Below are positions 14,802 to 22,841 of a stretch of 25,252 nucleotides of DNA, one piece after another; the stretch's first letter is position 1; every line of letters starts with the position of its first letter. The translations under genes were made by a program, and so were the position numbers. The DNA is taken from IMG/VR virus record IMGVR_UViG_3300018906_000009, positions 1 through 25,252 of that record, one strand, 5' to 3'. The notes beneath the pieces are model-generated. The model was not told the DNA's origin and did no database searches. It saw only the letters and a list, made by a program, of their open reading frames with translations. This DNA comes from a virus.

Positions 14802-14912
14802 ATGTCCTTCCCGCCTACCAATCTAGCCACAGCCGATCGCGCCCTCACTTGCAATAGGAGAGTTAACGGGATGGACGTTCAGTTGAGACGGTTGAGCGCT
14901 GAGGTGGTCTGA
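14802..14912 (+). CDS. short reading frame coupled to the giant fibre gene
   Basis: A 36-codon frame (MSFPPTNLATADRALTCNRR...) whose stop overlaps the ATG of the 1926-residue protein (TGATG at 14910-14914). An internal ATG at 14871 is preceded by AGGAG at 14856-14860 with a 10-base spacer and would make only 13 residues. No homology is recognised; it may be a leader that couples translation to the fibre gene. The fibre gene also has its own GAGG at 14901-14904. Confidence 0.35.
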   Translation: MSFPPTNLATADRALTCNRRVNGMDVQLRRLSAEVV

Positions 14913-17900
14913 TGGCAGTACTCTTTGACGATCAAATTAGTCGCGCTGCCGCTGCCGCCCAAACCGTCGCCAATGGTGACGTTTACACGATCCAGGGGGA
15001 TTGCCTGACTGCTGGCACTGCTGCTATTGCCAACCGCTATCTAGGAGCGATCACAGTATCAGAAGGAACGCTATTGGTTGATGGCGATGTTTCCGAAATT
15101 GGTGTTGCCAACACAACAAACGCAACCGTAGGACAGTCGATCGCAGGTGGCACGAGTGGCGCTACTGCTGTAATCACGCAGTTGATTAGCTCGACTCGGA
15201 TCAAATATCGCGCTACAAATAATCTTGCTTTTAGTAACGGCGAAACAATTTCAGGCGGTAGTTTTAGCGCTGCTGCAAACACCGCTCCATCACTCAGTAC
15301 TCTGATGGTTTTGGGCAACCAGGGCACAGCCATCACGACGCAAACGCGAGGCAGCATCAAAACGCGAGGCTTGTGGTATCAGCTTGGAGTGAGCAACGGC
15401 ACAGCAAATCAAACGTTTACAAGTCCGTTTCCCGCTAACGCCGTTCTTCCCGCTGTCTGGGTTCAGATCGGCTTTACTGTCACGATTCAAAGCACTGCAA
15501 CCCTATCCTCTAGACATTTATTCAGCAACGGGCAGACTGTAAAACTGGTCGGTGGCCTAACGGGGACAGGTTTTAACGATGCGACAATTTATTATGTCGT
15601 TAGCTCCGATCAGTCTGGGCTGACTGGCGACTTCGGCTCTAGCTTTTCGCTTGCGCTCACAAAAAACGGGACAGCGATCGCGGCAACAGGTGCCGCTAGC
15701 GCAACGGTATTGGCAGCCGGGACAACCTTTAGTTGCACGAACGGCTCAACAACCCTGACCAGTAGCGCTGGGCATTCCTACGCTGTAAACGATGCTCTTT
15801 CGGTTGTCGCTTCTGTCGGTGGGTTTAATGCGCGGTACACCTACTATGTGGTGGCAACTAGCGGTAATGATTTTGCTCTTTCGCTCACAAGGGGCGGAAC
15901 GCCGATCGCGGCGACTGCAAGCGGTACGGGCGAAACCCTTCCTGGCAATGCGTTCACTCGATGGCTCAATGTTGTCGATCGCAACCTGACGGCCTTCGGC
16001 AATGGTGCCAATCATGGTGAGTTTTGCAAACAGACGATCGGCGCAACCTCAATCACCTTTGGAGACGAAGGCACAAGCGTTAGCACGACGGCAACCTTTA
16101 CCAATGGTTCAACAACGATCACGACCGGTGCGGCTCACGGTCGAGCGATCGGTGATGTTGTTCGTCTGACGACTACCGGAACCCTGGCAGGTAACTTTGC
16201 TACAGCGACCGATTATTATGTCTTGACGGTGCCATCGACGACAAGCTTGACGGTTTCCACACTGCCGATCAACAGCGCGATCGCTGCTTCAGGTACAGGC
16301 ACAGGCACCCATACACTAATACCGCAGATTGGTGGCAGAATCCCGCCGAACGGAGCGCTGATTCGTTGTCAAAACATTTTGCTAGGCAATACATCGTCTG
16401 GCACGGCACCAGTACCACAGCTACCTGCAACAGCATCGTACTGGTTGCTCAACACCAGTTCTTTTGGGCAGATCTCGTTAGAGCGATCGATCCTTTGTGG
16501 GTTTTTAATCGATATAGCGAACCCCACCACCCTGTTGATGCAAGGGGTGAGCGTTTTTGGTTATATGCAGGTTTCTAACACTGGCACCAGAGGCGTTATT
16601 AACAATTTTGCCTTAACCAATAACAACGCATTATCCCCGACGATCGCTTTCTCACTGGCTTCAACCGATCTAGATTTGAGCGATGCATCTGCTCTCAGCA
16701 CAAACAACACCACGGCTCAAATTCAATCGGCTCAGGGCACTACAATCAATCGCTGTAACTTCAACAACACGCGATCGAACTCGACTGCCACAGCGCTTAA
16801 TATATCGAGTGTCCAAAATATTGTCATTACAAATAGCCGCTTCATTGGGGCTAACCTAAAGTTTGCCAATTATACGAATGTTACGGTCCTATATCCTTTT
16901 ACCTCAAGCAACAATGCTAATGCGGTCAATCAAAACAATAGTCAATCTTGCTATCAGGTAACGGCAAACGGTTCAAACCTGCTGATTAACTATCCGTGGT
17001 ATGGCTCACCGTTTGGCGATCGATTAATTCAAATTGATGCCGCCGTGTTCACGGTACGGCTCGCAAACTTTGGCACGTCAAACCGCAACTATAGCCTGCT
17101 GAACAACACTAACGTGGTCGTGGCTGCAACCGCAGCACTGTCTACGATCGAGTCGCTAAGACTCACTAACTTTTTTGTGACAAACGCTAGAAATGCTTAT
17201 TTGTCGCAACCCAATAACGCCACCATCAAGAATTTGCAGATCAAAGGCGGCGGGTCTGTTTCGTCCGGTTTTGATGCTGCAAGAGTCAAAGCTGGTTTTG
17301 TTTTAGGCTGGCGAAATGGCTATTTTGGTTCGGTTTATGGCACTTTTACGGCTTTTGCTGGTGTACATTTTTTTCAGCGCATTGCTGACAACACAAACTT
17401 AGAGCTAGCGCTACTTTTCTTTGAAAAGATCGCTAGCGATTATTACAGCAATCTCAGCTACACGATTACAGCAGGCGCGCCAACATTTGCAAGCGGTGGC
17501 AACGGCACCCTGAATATGATTACTGGCGATCAGATCCGGTATCTGACACCATTCCCGATCTACAAATTTACGGCGCTGGCTTCGATCGCAACCAGCACGA
17601 CCGGGACGATCGACTTTCAGTACAGAATCGCCGCTGGCAAAGCTGCGCCATCGGGCGCTTTTAAGGCGATGTCCTCCTCCAACCTGGCTGCCGAAACAGT
17701 TTCAGCGACGACAGGTTTCAGGATCGAAATTCAGATCACTTGCACCGCCACGGGCACGGTTTCGGGTTTTAGACTATTAGGCGCGACATCGCTAACGGCT
17801 CAAGCCGCTTATAGCTACCCAGCCAGCACAGCCTCGATCGTCGTGACGGGCATTGTTCCCGATAGTACGATCGGGTTGTTTGATGAGAGCAATAATTTAA

Positions 17901-20692
17901 TCGAAGCCGCGATCGTCCCTGGCACGTCTTACACGTTTGCGCCAATTGATTTTGATACGCCTGTCGCCTACACCTATAAATTACGGCGTTATGGCTATTA
18001 CGAATACAGCGCGACCATTTTGCTGGCAGACGGCACGACGATCGATCCAGCGATTCAGTTGGTGAATCCGCTGACATCTTTATCGAGTGCAGCTGCTGCG
18101 GCGTTAACAGGCATCAGTGTCGATCATAATACTCAAACCATTACCCAAACAGCAAACAGAACGCTATCGGAATTAAGAGACTATCTCCAATACGATGCAA
18201 CACTGCTCACGAACATCGGCAGAGCGATTCCTTACACAACAATAAATGGCACTGATCTAACACTGACTTATAGCTATAGTCGTTCAAGCTGCGCTTTGAC
18301 TGGTACCGGTAGCCTGAGTCTGCCCACCAAAACCGCCACAATCACAGGGGATACGAGTAGCGGGCAACTACCCGTTACAGATTCTACGGGTTTGCGCTTC
18401 CGAGTCTATGGGTTGCCAGCCAGTAATAATCCGGTGATGCGATCGAAGCGAGTCAGCAACTCAGTCATCACCAACCCTGCCATTAACAGTAATGGGGAGG
18501 CTTATTTCACGATCGCGCTCGGGGAGGATTATCAACTGAGGGCAGACGCGATCGGCTATAACGCTTCAGGGTTTATCACGATCAACAGCAATAGCGCCAC
18601 CTCTGTACAAATCAGTCTCGCTCAAGTTCTGGATGCTAACGGCGCTCCAGTTTATGGGCAGGGTATAGCAGGCGAAAAGGCGTTGATCACGTTCAACCCT
18701 GCGACTCTGACCATCTCGATCGCTTACTCTGCCTTATACCCCACGATCAGCCTGTTCAGTGCCTTCGACAAAATCGAAGAATTGCTAGCGACGACCACGG
18801 CGATTGAATTTACAGCTCATCCCATTTACAACAACGGGACGATCTTCTTCCCGCGTGACATTCTGACCAATGCGGCAAACCCAGCACGGATTCAGGCGGA
18901 TTCAGGTAATACGGGCACCCCGACGCTGACGTTTCAGATTGTTGACCAGGCCAGCACGACTCCTTACAACCTGTTCAACTTCTCGAACGGGAAATTTATC
19001 AACTACCCGACGACTGTTAATGTGGCCCAGGTGCAGGGGGATGGATCGTTTACGGTCAGCGATCGGACTCAACTGACGGCACTCAATGCCACACTTGCTA
19101 CTTCAGGCGTGTTTAGCACAGCAGCATTAGCCAATGCGCCTACAGGTTCCGGTGGAGGTGGCAGTGGTTTAGACGCAGCAGGCGTGAGAGCAGCGATCGG
19201 TCTAGCTGCTGCAAATCTGGATACTCAACTGACCAGCATCAACACAAATATCGATCAGATCCCTACAACTGATTACGCTCCAAACATTACTGCTATCAAA
19301 GCAAAAACGGATCAGTTGAGTTTTACAACAGCGAATCGGGTTGATAGTACAGCCGTTGCGGTCAGCGACAAAACAGGCTTTAGTCTTGCCACCACTCAGG
19401 CGTTTAATCTCACTGGCAACATCACCGGCAATCTTTCAGGCAGCGTGGGCAGTGTGACGAATGCGGTGAGCCTGCCTGCCATCCCGAACAACTGGATCAC
19501 GGCAGCGGGTGTAGCGACAGACGCGATCGACGCTGACGCTTTAGCGACCTCTGCTATCACTGAGATTCAAGCAGGGCTGTCAACCTATGCAGGCAGTGAC
19601 ACTTCAGGCGTGACGACCTTGCTGGGCAGGCTCACCAGTGGTCGAGCGACAAACCTGGACAACCTCAACGCTTCAGTTGCAGCTTTACCAACACTAAGCC
19701 AAATTGAAGCCTCTACGGTTTTGTTTAAGGCGAGTAGCTATACCGCTCCCGCGAACAGCTCAATCCTGAGTGCGATCGGCGCTATCCCGACGACTCCTTT
19801 ACTTGCCAACGATGGCAGGCTTAATAATTTAGATGCAACTATCAGCAGTCGCCAAGCCTCCTTTACCTATATTGCTCCAAACAACGCTGGTATCGCCTCA
19901 ATTCAAAGCACACTGGCAGCAATTCAGGGCACGACCTTCAACACCGCTACGGACAGCCTGGAAGCCATCAGAGATAGGGGTGATACGGCGTGGACTACCG
20001 CAACCGGGTTCAGTACATTCAACCCAGCTACCCAGACCGTAACGCTAGCAGTCGCCCCACCGACCGCCAATCAGATTGCCGCTGCGGTTGAGTCGGCTCT
20101 AGCAGATGATTTTGCAGGCGTAACGATCGACCTTACACCAGTACTAAACGCGATCGACCCACTCCCAACACTCACAGAGATTGAGGCTTCGACCGTACTG
20201 TTTAAGGTGAGCAACTATACGGCACCCAACAACACCGCGATCGCAGCTATCAAAGCTAAAACAGATAATCTACCCACATCGCCTGCCTCTACCAGCGATG
20301 TACAGGTAACAGTGAGCGGTGGCTTTACCAACGACGATCGCGCCACACTGGGCAGTATTCCAACAGATAAGATTGGCTATGCCTTGACAGGGGCAGAAAA
20401 GACCGCAGTGGCGATCGCGGTTGAAACTCAGTTAAGCAGCGAGTTCAACGCCATACCCAACGCTTTAGAAATCCGACAGGAGTTAGACGCGAATAGCACG
20501 AGACTAAGCGCGATCGCTGCTAACGCTGAACTCTCCAGACAAGGCGTTAGCAATCGGTACAAGATTGATGAGGCAAACAACACAGGCACTCTGTACGATG
20601 ATGATGGGGTTACACCGTTAGTGGTCCACACCCTCACAGATAAAGACGGCAACCCTGCGAGCGAGTCCACCTACGAACGGGTGCCCCAGTAA
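14912..20692 (+). CDS. giant tail fibre/adhesin with beta repeats and fibre-type C-terminal repeats
   Basis: A 1926-residue virion protein, rich in T, S, N, A and G. Residues ~190-470 hold three related beta-rich modules of the form 'sNGstTLTtsagHsyavGDvV...ATxYYVV...sfsLalTxxGtpIAAt' (about 190-265, 273-345, 396-470). Residues ~500-775 look like a right-handed beta-helix, with many short strands and N/S/T turns (LNISSVQNIVITNSRFIGANL). Residues ~960-1055 resemble an Ig-like or carboxypeptidase-regulatory-like domain. After a GSGGGGSG hinge (~1411), the last 515 residues carry fibre-type repeats: SVGSVTNAVSLPAIPNNWITA, IEASTVLFKxSxYTAPxN (1597 and 1757) and AIKAKTDxL (1461 and 1779). Likely role: binding the host surface, possibly with glycan recognition by the beta-helix. 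No catalytic site was identified. Confidence 0.8.
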   Translation: MAVLFDDQISRAAAAAQTVANGDVYTIQGDCLTAGTAAIANRYLGAITVSEGTLLVDGDVSEIGVANTTNATVGQSIAGGTSGATAVITQLISSTRIKYRATNNLAFSNGETISGGSFSAAANTAPSLSTLMVLGNQGTAITTQTRGSIKTRGLWYQLGVSNGTANQTFTSPFPANAVLPAVWVQIGFTVTIQSTATLSSRHLFSNGQTVKLVGGLTGTGFNDATIYYVVSSDQSGLTGDFGSSFSLALTKNGTAIAATGAASATVLAAGTTFSCTNGSTTLTSSAGHSYAVNDALSVVASVGGFNARYTYYVVATSGNDFALSLTRGGTPIAATASGTGETLPGNAFTRWLNVVDRNLTAFGNGANHGEFCKQTIGATSITFGDEGTSVSTTATFTNGSTTITTGAAHGRAIGDVVRLTTTGTLAGNFATATDYYVLTVPSTTSLTVSTLPINSAIAASGTGTGTHTLIPQIGGRIPPNGALIRCQNILLGNTSSGTAPVPQLPATASYWLLNTSSFGQISLERSILCGFLIDIANPTTLLMQGVSVFGYMQVSNTGTRGVINNFALTNNNALSPTIAFSLASTDLDLSDASALSTNNTTAQIQSAQGTTINRCNFNNTRSNSTATALNISSVQNIVITNSRFIGANLKFANYTNVTVLYPFTSSNNANAVNQNNSQSCYQVTANGSNLLINYPWYGSPFGDRLIQIDAAVFTVRLANFGTSNRNYSLLNNTNVVVAATAALSTIESLRLTNFFVTNARNAYLSQPNNATIKNLQIKGGGSVSSGFDAARVKAGFVLGWRNGYFGSVYGTFTAFAGVHFFQRIADNTNLELALLFFEKIASDYYSNLSYTITAGAPTFASGGNGTLNMITGDQIRYLTPFPIYKFTALASIATSTTGTIDFQYRIAAGKAAPSGAFKAMSSSNLAAETVSATTGFRIEIQITCTATGTVSGFRLLGATSLTAQAAYSYPASTASIVVTGIVPDSTIGLFDESNNLIEAAIVPGTSYTFAPIDFDTPVAYTYKLRRYGYYEYSATILLADGTTIDPAIQLVNPLTSLSSAAAAALTGISVDHNTQTITQTANRTLSELRDYLQYDATLLTNIGRAIPYTTINGTDLTLTYSYSRSSCALTGTGSLSLPTKTATITGDTSSGQLPVTDSTGLRFRVYGLPASNNPVMRSKRVSNSVITNPAINSNGEAYFTIALGEDYQLRADAIGYNASGFITINSNSATSVQISLAQVLDANGAPVYGQGIAGEKALITFNPATLTISIAYSALYPTISLFSAFDKIEELLATTTAIEFTAHPIYNNGTIFFPRDILTNAANPARIQADSGNTGTPTLTFQIVDQASTTPYNLFNFSNGKFINYPTTVNVAQVQGDGSFTVSDRTQLTALNATLATSGVFSTAALANAPTGSGGGGSGLDAAGVRAAIGLAAANLDTQLTSINTNIDQIPTTDYAPNITAIKAKTDQLSFTTANRVDSTAVAVSDKTGFSLATTQAFNLTGNITGNLSGSVGSVTNAVSLPAIPNNWITAAGVATDAIDADALATSAITEIQAGLSTYAGSDTSGVTTLLGRLTSGRATNLDNLNASVAALPTLSQIEASTVLFKASSYTAPANSSILSAIGAIPTTPLLANDGRLNNLDATISSRQASFTYIAPNNAGIASIQSTLAAIQGTTFNTATDSLEAIRDRGDTAWTTATGFSTFNPATQTVTLAVAPPTANQIAAAVESALADDFAGVTIDLTPVLNAIDPLPTLTEIEASTVLFKVSNYTAPNNTAIAAIKAKTDNLPTSPASTSDVQVTVSGGFTNDDRATLGSIPTDKIGYALTGAEKTAVAIAVETQLSSEFNAIPNALEIRQELDANSTRLSAIAANAELSRQGVSNRYKIDEANNTGTLYDDDGVTPLVVHTLTDKDGNPASESTYERVPQ
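15484..16320 (+). repeat. three diverged beta-rich protein modules in the fibre N-terminal region
   Basis: Three related modules share an 'xxATfxNGsTtITtxxaHxxxxGDxVxL' start, a 'TxYYVh' centre and an 'hAASGTGTxT' end. The second (from codon 273) and third (from codon 396) match best; the first (from ~190) is more diverged. They arose by duplication of a structural module within the gene. Confidence 0.6.
19703..20275 (+). repeat. duplicated ~160-residue segment in the fibre C-terminal region
   Basis: The string IEASTVLFK with a following YTAP(A/N)N appears at codons ~1597 and ~1757, each introduced by LPTL(S/T). A related YIAPNNAGIASI lies between, and AIKAKTD appears at ~1461 and ~1779. This shows internal duplication of a fibre shaft unit. 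Confidence 0.6.
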
Positions 20693-21000
20693 TGTTTCCT
20701 ACAGGCATCAACCCTAGAGGCACTAACGCAGGCTTCCCGCTGGGCATCAACCCAACAACGCTGCTACGGGTCCTGATCGAATGCATTACCGTCACGTTCC
20801 TGGCTCAGTCGATCGCCGCTCTCACCTTCACGGAAACGATCGCCGCTCTCACCTTCACCCCTGACGCTGGCAGTTCACTACTCTTTACCTCGTCTAGCGC
20901 TGCACTCACATGGACTACCACAGAAAGCGCTTTAAGCTTCCTCAATTCGATCGAACCGGAGTTAACATTCAATGCCCTCACCAGTTGCCCCACGCCCTGA
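20692..21000 (+). CDS. small fibre-associated hypothetical protein with 9-residue repeats
   Basis: A 102-residue protein whose ATG overlaps the stop of the giant fibre gene (TAATG). It starts with a repeated GINPxGTNAGFPLGINP motif and continues with a run of near-identical 9-residue units (AQSIAALTF, TETIAALTF), followed by looser SSAALTWT and ESALSFL copies and ELTFN. The alternating small/hydrophobic/Thr pattern suggests a beta-solenoid-like or strand-repeat extension. The family is unknown. By position it could be a fibre tip, chaperone or collar component. Its 3' end overlaps the next gene by 29 bases. Confidence 0.6.
   Translation: MFPTGINPRGTNAGFPLGINPTTLLRVLIECITVTFLAQSIAALTFTETIAALTFTPDAGSSLLFTSSSAALTWTTTESALSFLNSIEPELTFNALTSCPTP
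20810..20858 (+). repeat. 27-base tandem repeat, exact over 22 bases
   Basis: Two copies beginning CGATCGCCGCTCTCACC start at 20810 and 20837, identical over 22 bases and offset by 27 bases. They encode the units AQSIAALTF and TETIAALTF. The identity at DNA level shows a recent duplication; the HIP1-like core CGATCG is inside each copy. Confidence 0.85.
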
Positions 21001-21385
21001 TCTGACCGTTGGCGATCCTTATACCGTCCCAGGATTTACCGTGGTGATCAATGGCAGCGCGATCGCTGAAACGACATCAGTTAAAGCGGCGATCGTCTCA
21101 CCAGCGCTCTCACCCACTGCTGATGATGTAACCCTGGTGCCAGCGATTGCCTGCACTGTGACTGCACCAAGTAGCGGCATCTGGACGGCAACTTTTAGCG
21201 CTGAAGCAACCAAGGGGCTTTTAGATAACCCGCTGAATCTGGGCAGTAAATTAGTCAAGTCAGTGCGAGGGGCGATCGACGAGGCTACGGGCTACGGCAC
21301 TGCCAAGCTAGAGATTCAGATCGGTTCGCCCTATTTCGTGACTTGGCACTCGACCATTACGATCGGTAAAGGTTTGATTGCCTGA
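20972..21385 (+). CDS. small beta-rich protein, last gene of the late operon
   Basis: A 137-residue protein, predicted mostly beta: TVGDPYTVPGFTVVINGSAIAETTSVKAAIVSP, a Thr/Val-rich CTVTAPSSGIWTATFSAEATKGLLDN middle, and LEIQIGSPYFVTWHSTITIGKGLIA at the end (these segments describe residues ~10-42, ~57-82 and ~112-137). The 'IWTATFSAEATKGL' part resembles the immunoglobulin-like or BppU-type N-terminal domains attached to phage fibres and baseplates. It overlaps the previous gene by 29 bases and ends just before a hairpin that probably terminates the transcript. A fibre or fibre-anchoring role is likely by context; no specific function is known. Confidence 0.65.
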   Translation: MPSPVAPRPDLTVGDPYTVPGFTVVINGSAIAETTSVKAAIVSPALSPTADDVTLVPAIACTVTAPSSGIWTATFSAEATKGLLDNPLNLGSKLVKSVRGAIDEATGYGTAKLEIQIGSPYFVTWHSTITIGKGLIA

Positions 21386-21390
21386 TGGTT

Positions 21391-21425
21391 GGGGCGATCG
21401 TACTCTCGCCCCTCTCTCGTTCCAT
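21391..21425 (+). terminator. probable terminator of the late operon
   Basis: GGGGCGA (21391-21397) pairs with TCGCCCC (21406-21412) over 7 GC-rich base pairs around an 8-base loop, 6 bases after the last late gene. The tail (TCTCTCGTTCC) is T/C-rich, without a long T run. Position and stem strength favour termination, possibly imperfect. Confidence 0.5.
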
Positions 21426-21570
21426 CCCACCCTACCGCTAGCCGAGAGGCGTTACTGATGGGGTAGCAGCCAGTGCGATCGTCCTTTCATTCTACGTCAG
21501 AGAGCCGCGATCACACTGTCGCGCATTCAGCAGCATTTCAGCAAGCTGTTTTTTGTAAACCCTGAAACAA

Positions 21571-21630
21571 GGGCGAATAAAGGGGATCGAACCTACGATG
21601 TGTGGATGACAAATCCGCACAATAAGCCCT
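21571..21630 (-). other. tRNA 3'-half-like sequence, candidate attachment core
   Basis: On the reverse strand this reads an anticodon-arm-like hairpin followed by GGTTCGATCCC (21583-21593), an exact match to a tRNA T-loop/B box. Tyrosine integrases commonly use tRNA 3' halves as the crossover site. The T stem does not pair properly and no acceptor or D arm is visible, so this is not a functional tRNA. The att role is inferred from its position next to the integrase. Confidence 0.35.
21600..21620 (+). repeat. 8-bp hairpin in the integrase upstream region
   Basis: GTGTGGAT (21600-21607) and ATCCGCAC (21613-21620) pair over 8 base pairs, one of them a G-T wobble, around loop GACAA. It pairs better as + strand RNA than as reverse strand RNA. 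It is either part of the tRNA-like remnant or a separate structured element. Confidence 0.5.
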
Positions 21631-21749
21631 ATCACAATCGACCTTTCAGAATAAAGGTGGCTGTAAAGCTTCTATAGCGGTCTTTCAATGAAACCTGTAA
21701 AGGTCTATGCTTGCCCATGTAAGATGCAAAATCAGCAAAAGATCAGCAA

Positions 21750-22841
21750 ATGGTTTTTGACAGCAAAGCCGAGATCGCTCGCCTTAATGCGGTTTTCAGG
21801 TCTGAGAAAAACGGAGCAACGATCGAGCAAATTGGCGATCGTCTGTACATACGTGGCACTTTCCCACCCAAGCCGAGAGATGCCCGCCGTGAGCCATACT
21901 TTCAGAGGATAGCACTAGGAATATATGCCAACGCTTCTGGGGTGAAACGGGCAAAAGAAGAAGTTAAACGCATTAGCAGCGATTTGGCGATGGGGCGCTT
22001 TAGCTGGGACGCATACCTCAAGAAGACACTCAGCAATCAAACTGTTGCTGACTGGGTGAAGGAGCTTGAAAAACAGTATTTTCAACAACGCAAGCGATCG
22101 CCTAAGACTCAGACGACCTGGGATAAAGATTATGCAACGTCGCTAAAAAAGCTGCCCCAGGAGAAAGCTTTGACTGTAGCCGTTTTGCTGGAGGCGATCG
22201 CCAAAACTGACCCAGACACTAAAACCCGCAAACGTGTCTGCATGGCTTTTAGCCGTTTAGCAAAGTTGGCAGGGATTGAGCTAGACGTAACTCAACTAAA
22301 AGGTAACTATTCGCCTTCGGGGGTGCAGTCGCGAGACTTGCCAAGTGACGCTCTGATCTTAGAATGGCGCGACAGGATTGAAGATCCGGCTTGGCAGTGG
22401 GTCTACGGCATGATGGCGACTTACGGGCTGAGAAATCATGAAGTCTTTCTGATTGACGTAGAGAGCCTGCGTGATGCACCTGGAGCTTTGACCGTACTCG
22501 ATGGGAAGACAGGCGGACGAAGGGTTTATCCTTGCCCTGCGGAGTGGTGGCAGAAATGGGAGTTGTGGAAGGTACAGCAGCCAGCGGTCACTGGCAAAAA
22601 TCATTCGGCGCTAGGGAAGCGTGTAACGCAATACTTTAGCCGACATGAAACCCCTTTCCCGCCTTACGCTCTAAGACATTGTTGGGCAGTGAGGACGGCA
22701 GTCATGGGCTTAGATCCGTCGATTTCAGCCAAGATGATGGGTCATAACCTTCTTGTGCATAATCGTACCTACCACAGGTTTCTCAATGAAAGCCACTTAC
22801 AAACAGCATGGGAAGCGGTGCAAAGACCTAAGAACGAGTAG
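21750..22841 (+). CDS. tyrosine recombinase integrase
   Basis: A 363-residue phage integrase that would recombine attP with the host attB. The N-terminal ~90 residues form an arm-binding-like region with RLYIRGTFPP and YFQRIALGIYANASGVKRAKEE. A core-binding helical domain (~105-195) follows. The catalytic domain has Arg I in YGLRNHEV (R228), Lys in LDGKTGGRR (K253), box II YALRH (Y306, R309, H310), MGH (H332) and the nucleophile in NRTYHRF (Y341). The usual first histidine of box II (HxLR) is a tyrosine here, a change known from other phage integrases. The ATG at 21750 is the only good start, since a stop lies in frame at 21720; there is no clear ribosome site. The 3' end overlaps the convergent endonuclease-like gene by 14 bases. 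Confidence 0.93.
   Translation: MVFDSKAEIARLNAVFRSEKNGATIEQIGDRLYIRGTFPPKPRDARREPYFQRIALGIYANASGVKRAKEEVKRISSDLAMGRFSWDAYLKKTLSNQTVADWVKELEKQYFQQRKRSPKTQTTWDKDYATSLKKLPQEKALTVAVLLEAIAKTDPDTKTRKRVCMAFSRLAKLAGIELDVTQLKGNYSPSGVQSRDLPSDALILEWRDRIEDPAWQWVYGMMATYGLRNHEVFLIDVESLRDAPGALTVLDGKTGGRRVYPCPAEWWQKWELWKVQQPAVTGKNHSALGKRVTQYFSRHETPFPPYALRHCWAVRTAVMGLDPSISAKMMGHNLLVHNRTYHRFLNESHLQTAWEAVQRPKNE

Larger units (their letters stand above)
21426..21749. other. non-coding stretch between late operon and integrase
   Basis: About 360 bases without a credible gene (21386-21749). From left to right it holds the terminator hairpin, CATTCAGCA and CATTTCAGCA direct repeats (about 21523-21541), a tRNA 3'-half-like stretch (21571-21630), a 6-bp hairpin ACCTTT/AAAGGT (21641-21658) and a 9-base direct repeat ATCAGCAAA (21731-21739, 21742-21750) next to the integrase start. 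Such features are what an attachment region with integrase and excisionase arm sites would contain. Confidence 0.5.

Noticed and set aside
19140-20692. Diversity-generating retroelement variable region in the fibre C terminus
   Set aside because: There is no reverse transcriptase or template repeat in the window, and the repeats are ordinary fibre shaft duplications.
21571-21665. Complete tRNA gene on the reverse strand
   Set aside because: Only a T-loop and an imperfect anticodon-like hairpin can be read. The T stem does not pair, the anticodon loop lacks a proper U33 context with a paired stem, and no D arm or acceptor partner is present.
21688-21912. 74-residue frame overlapping the integrase start
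   Set aside because: It runs out of frame through the integrase N terminus and shows no domain; the integrase frame is clearly coding.
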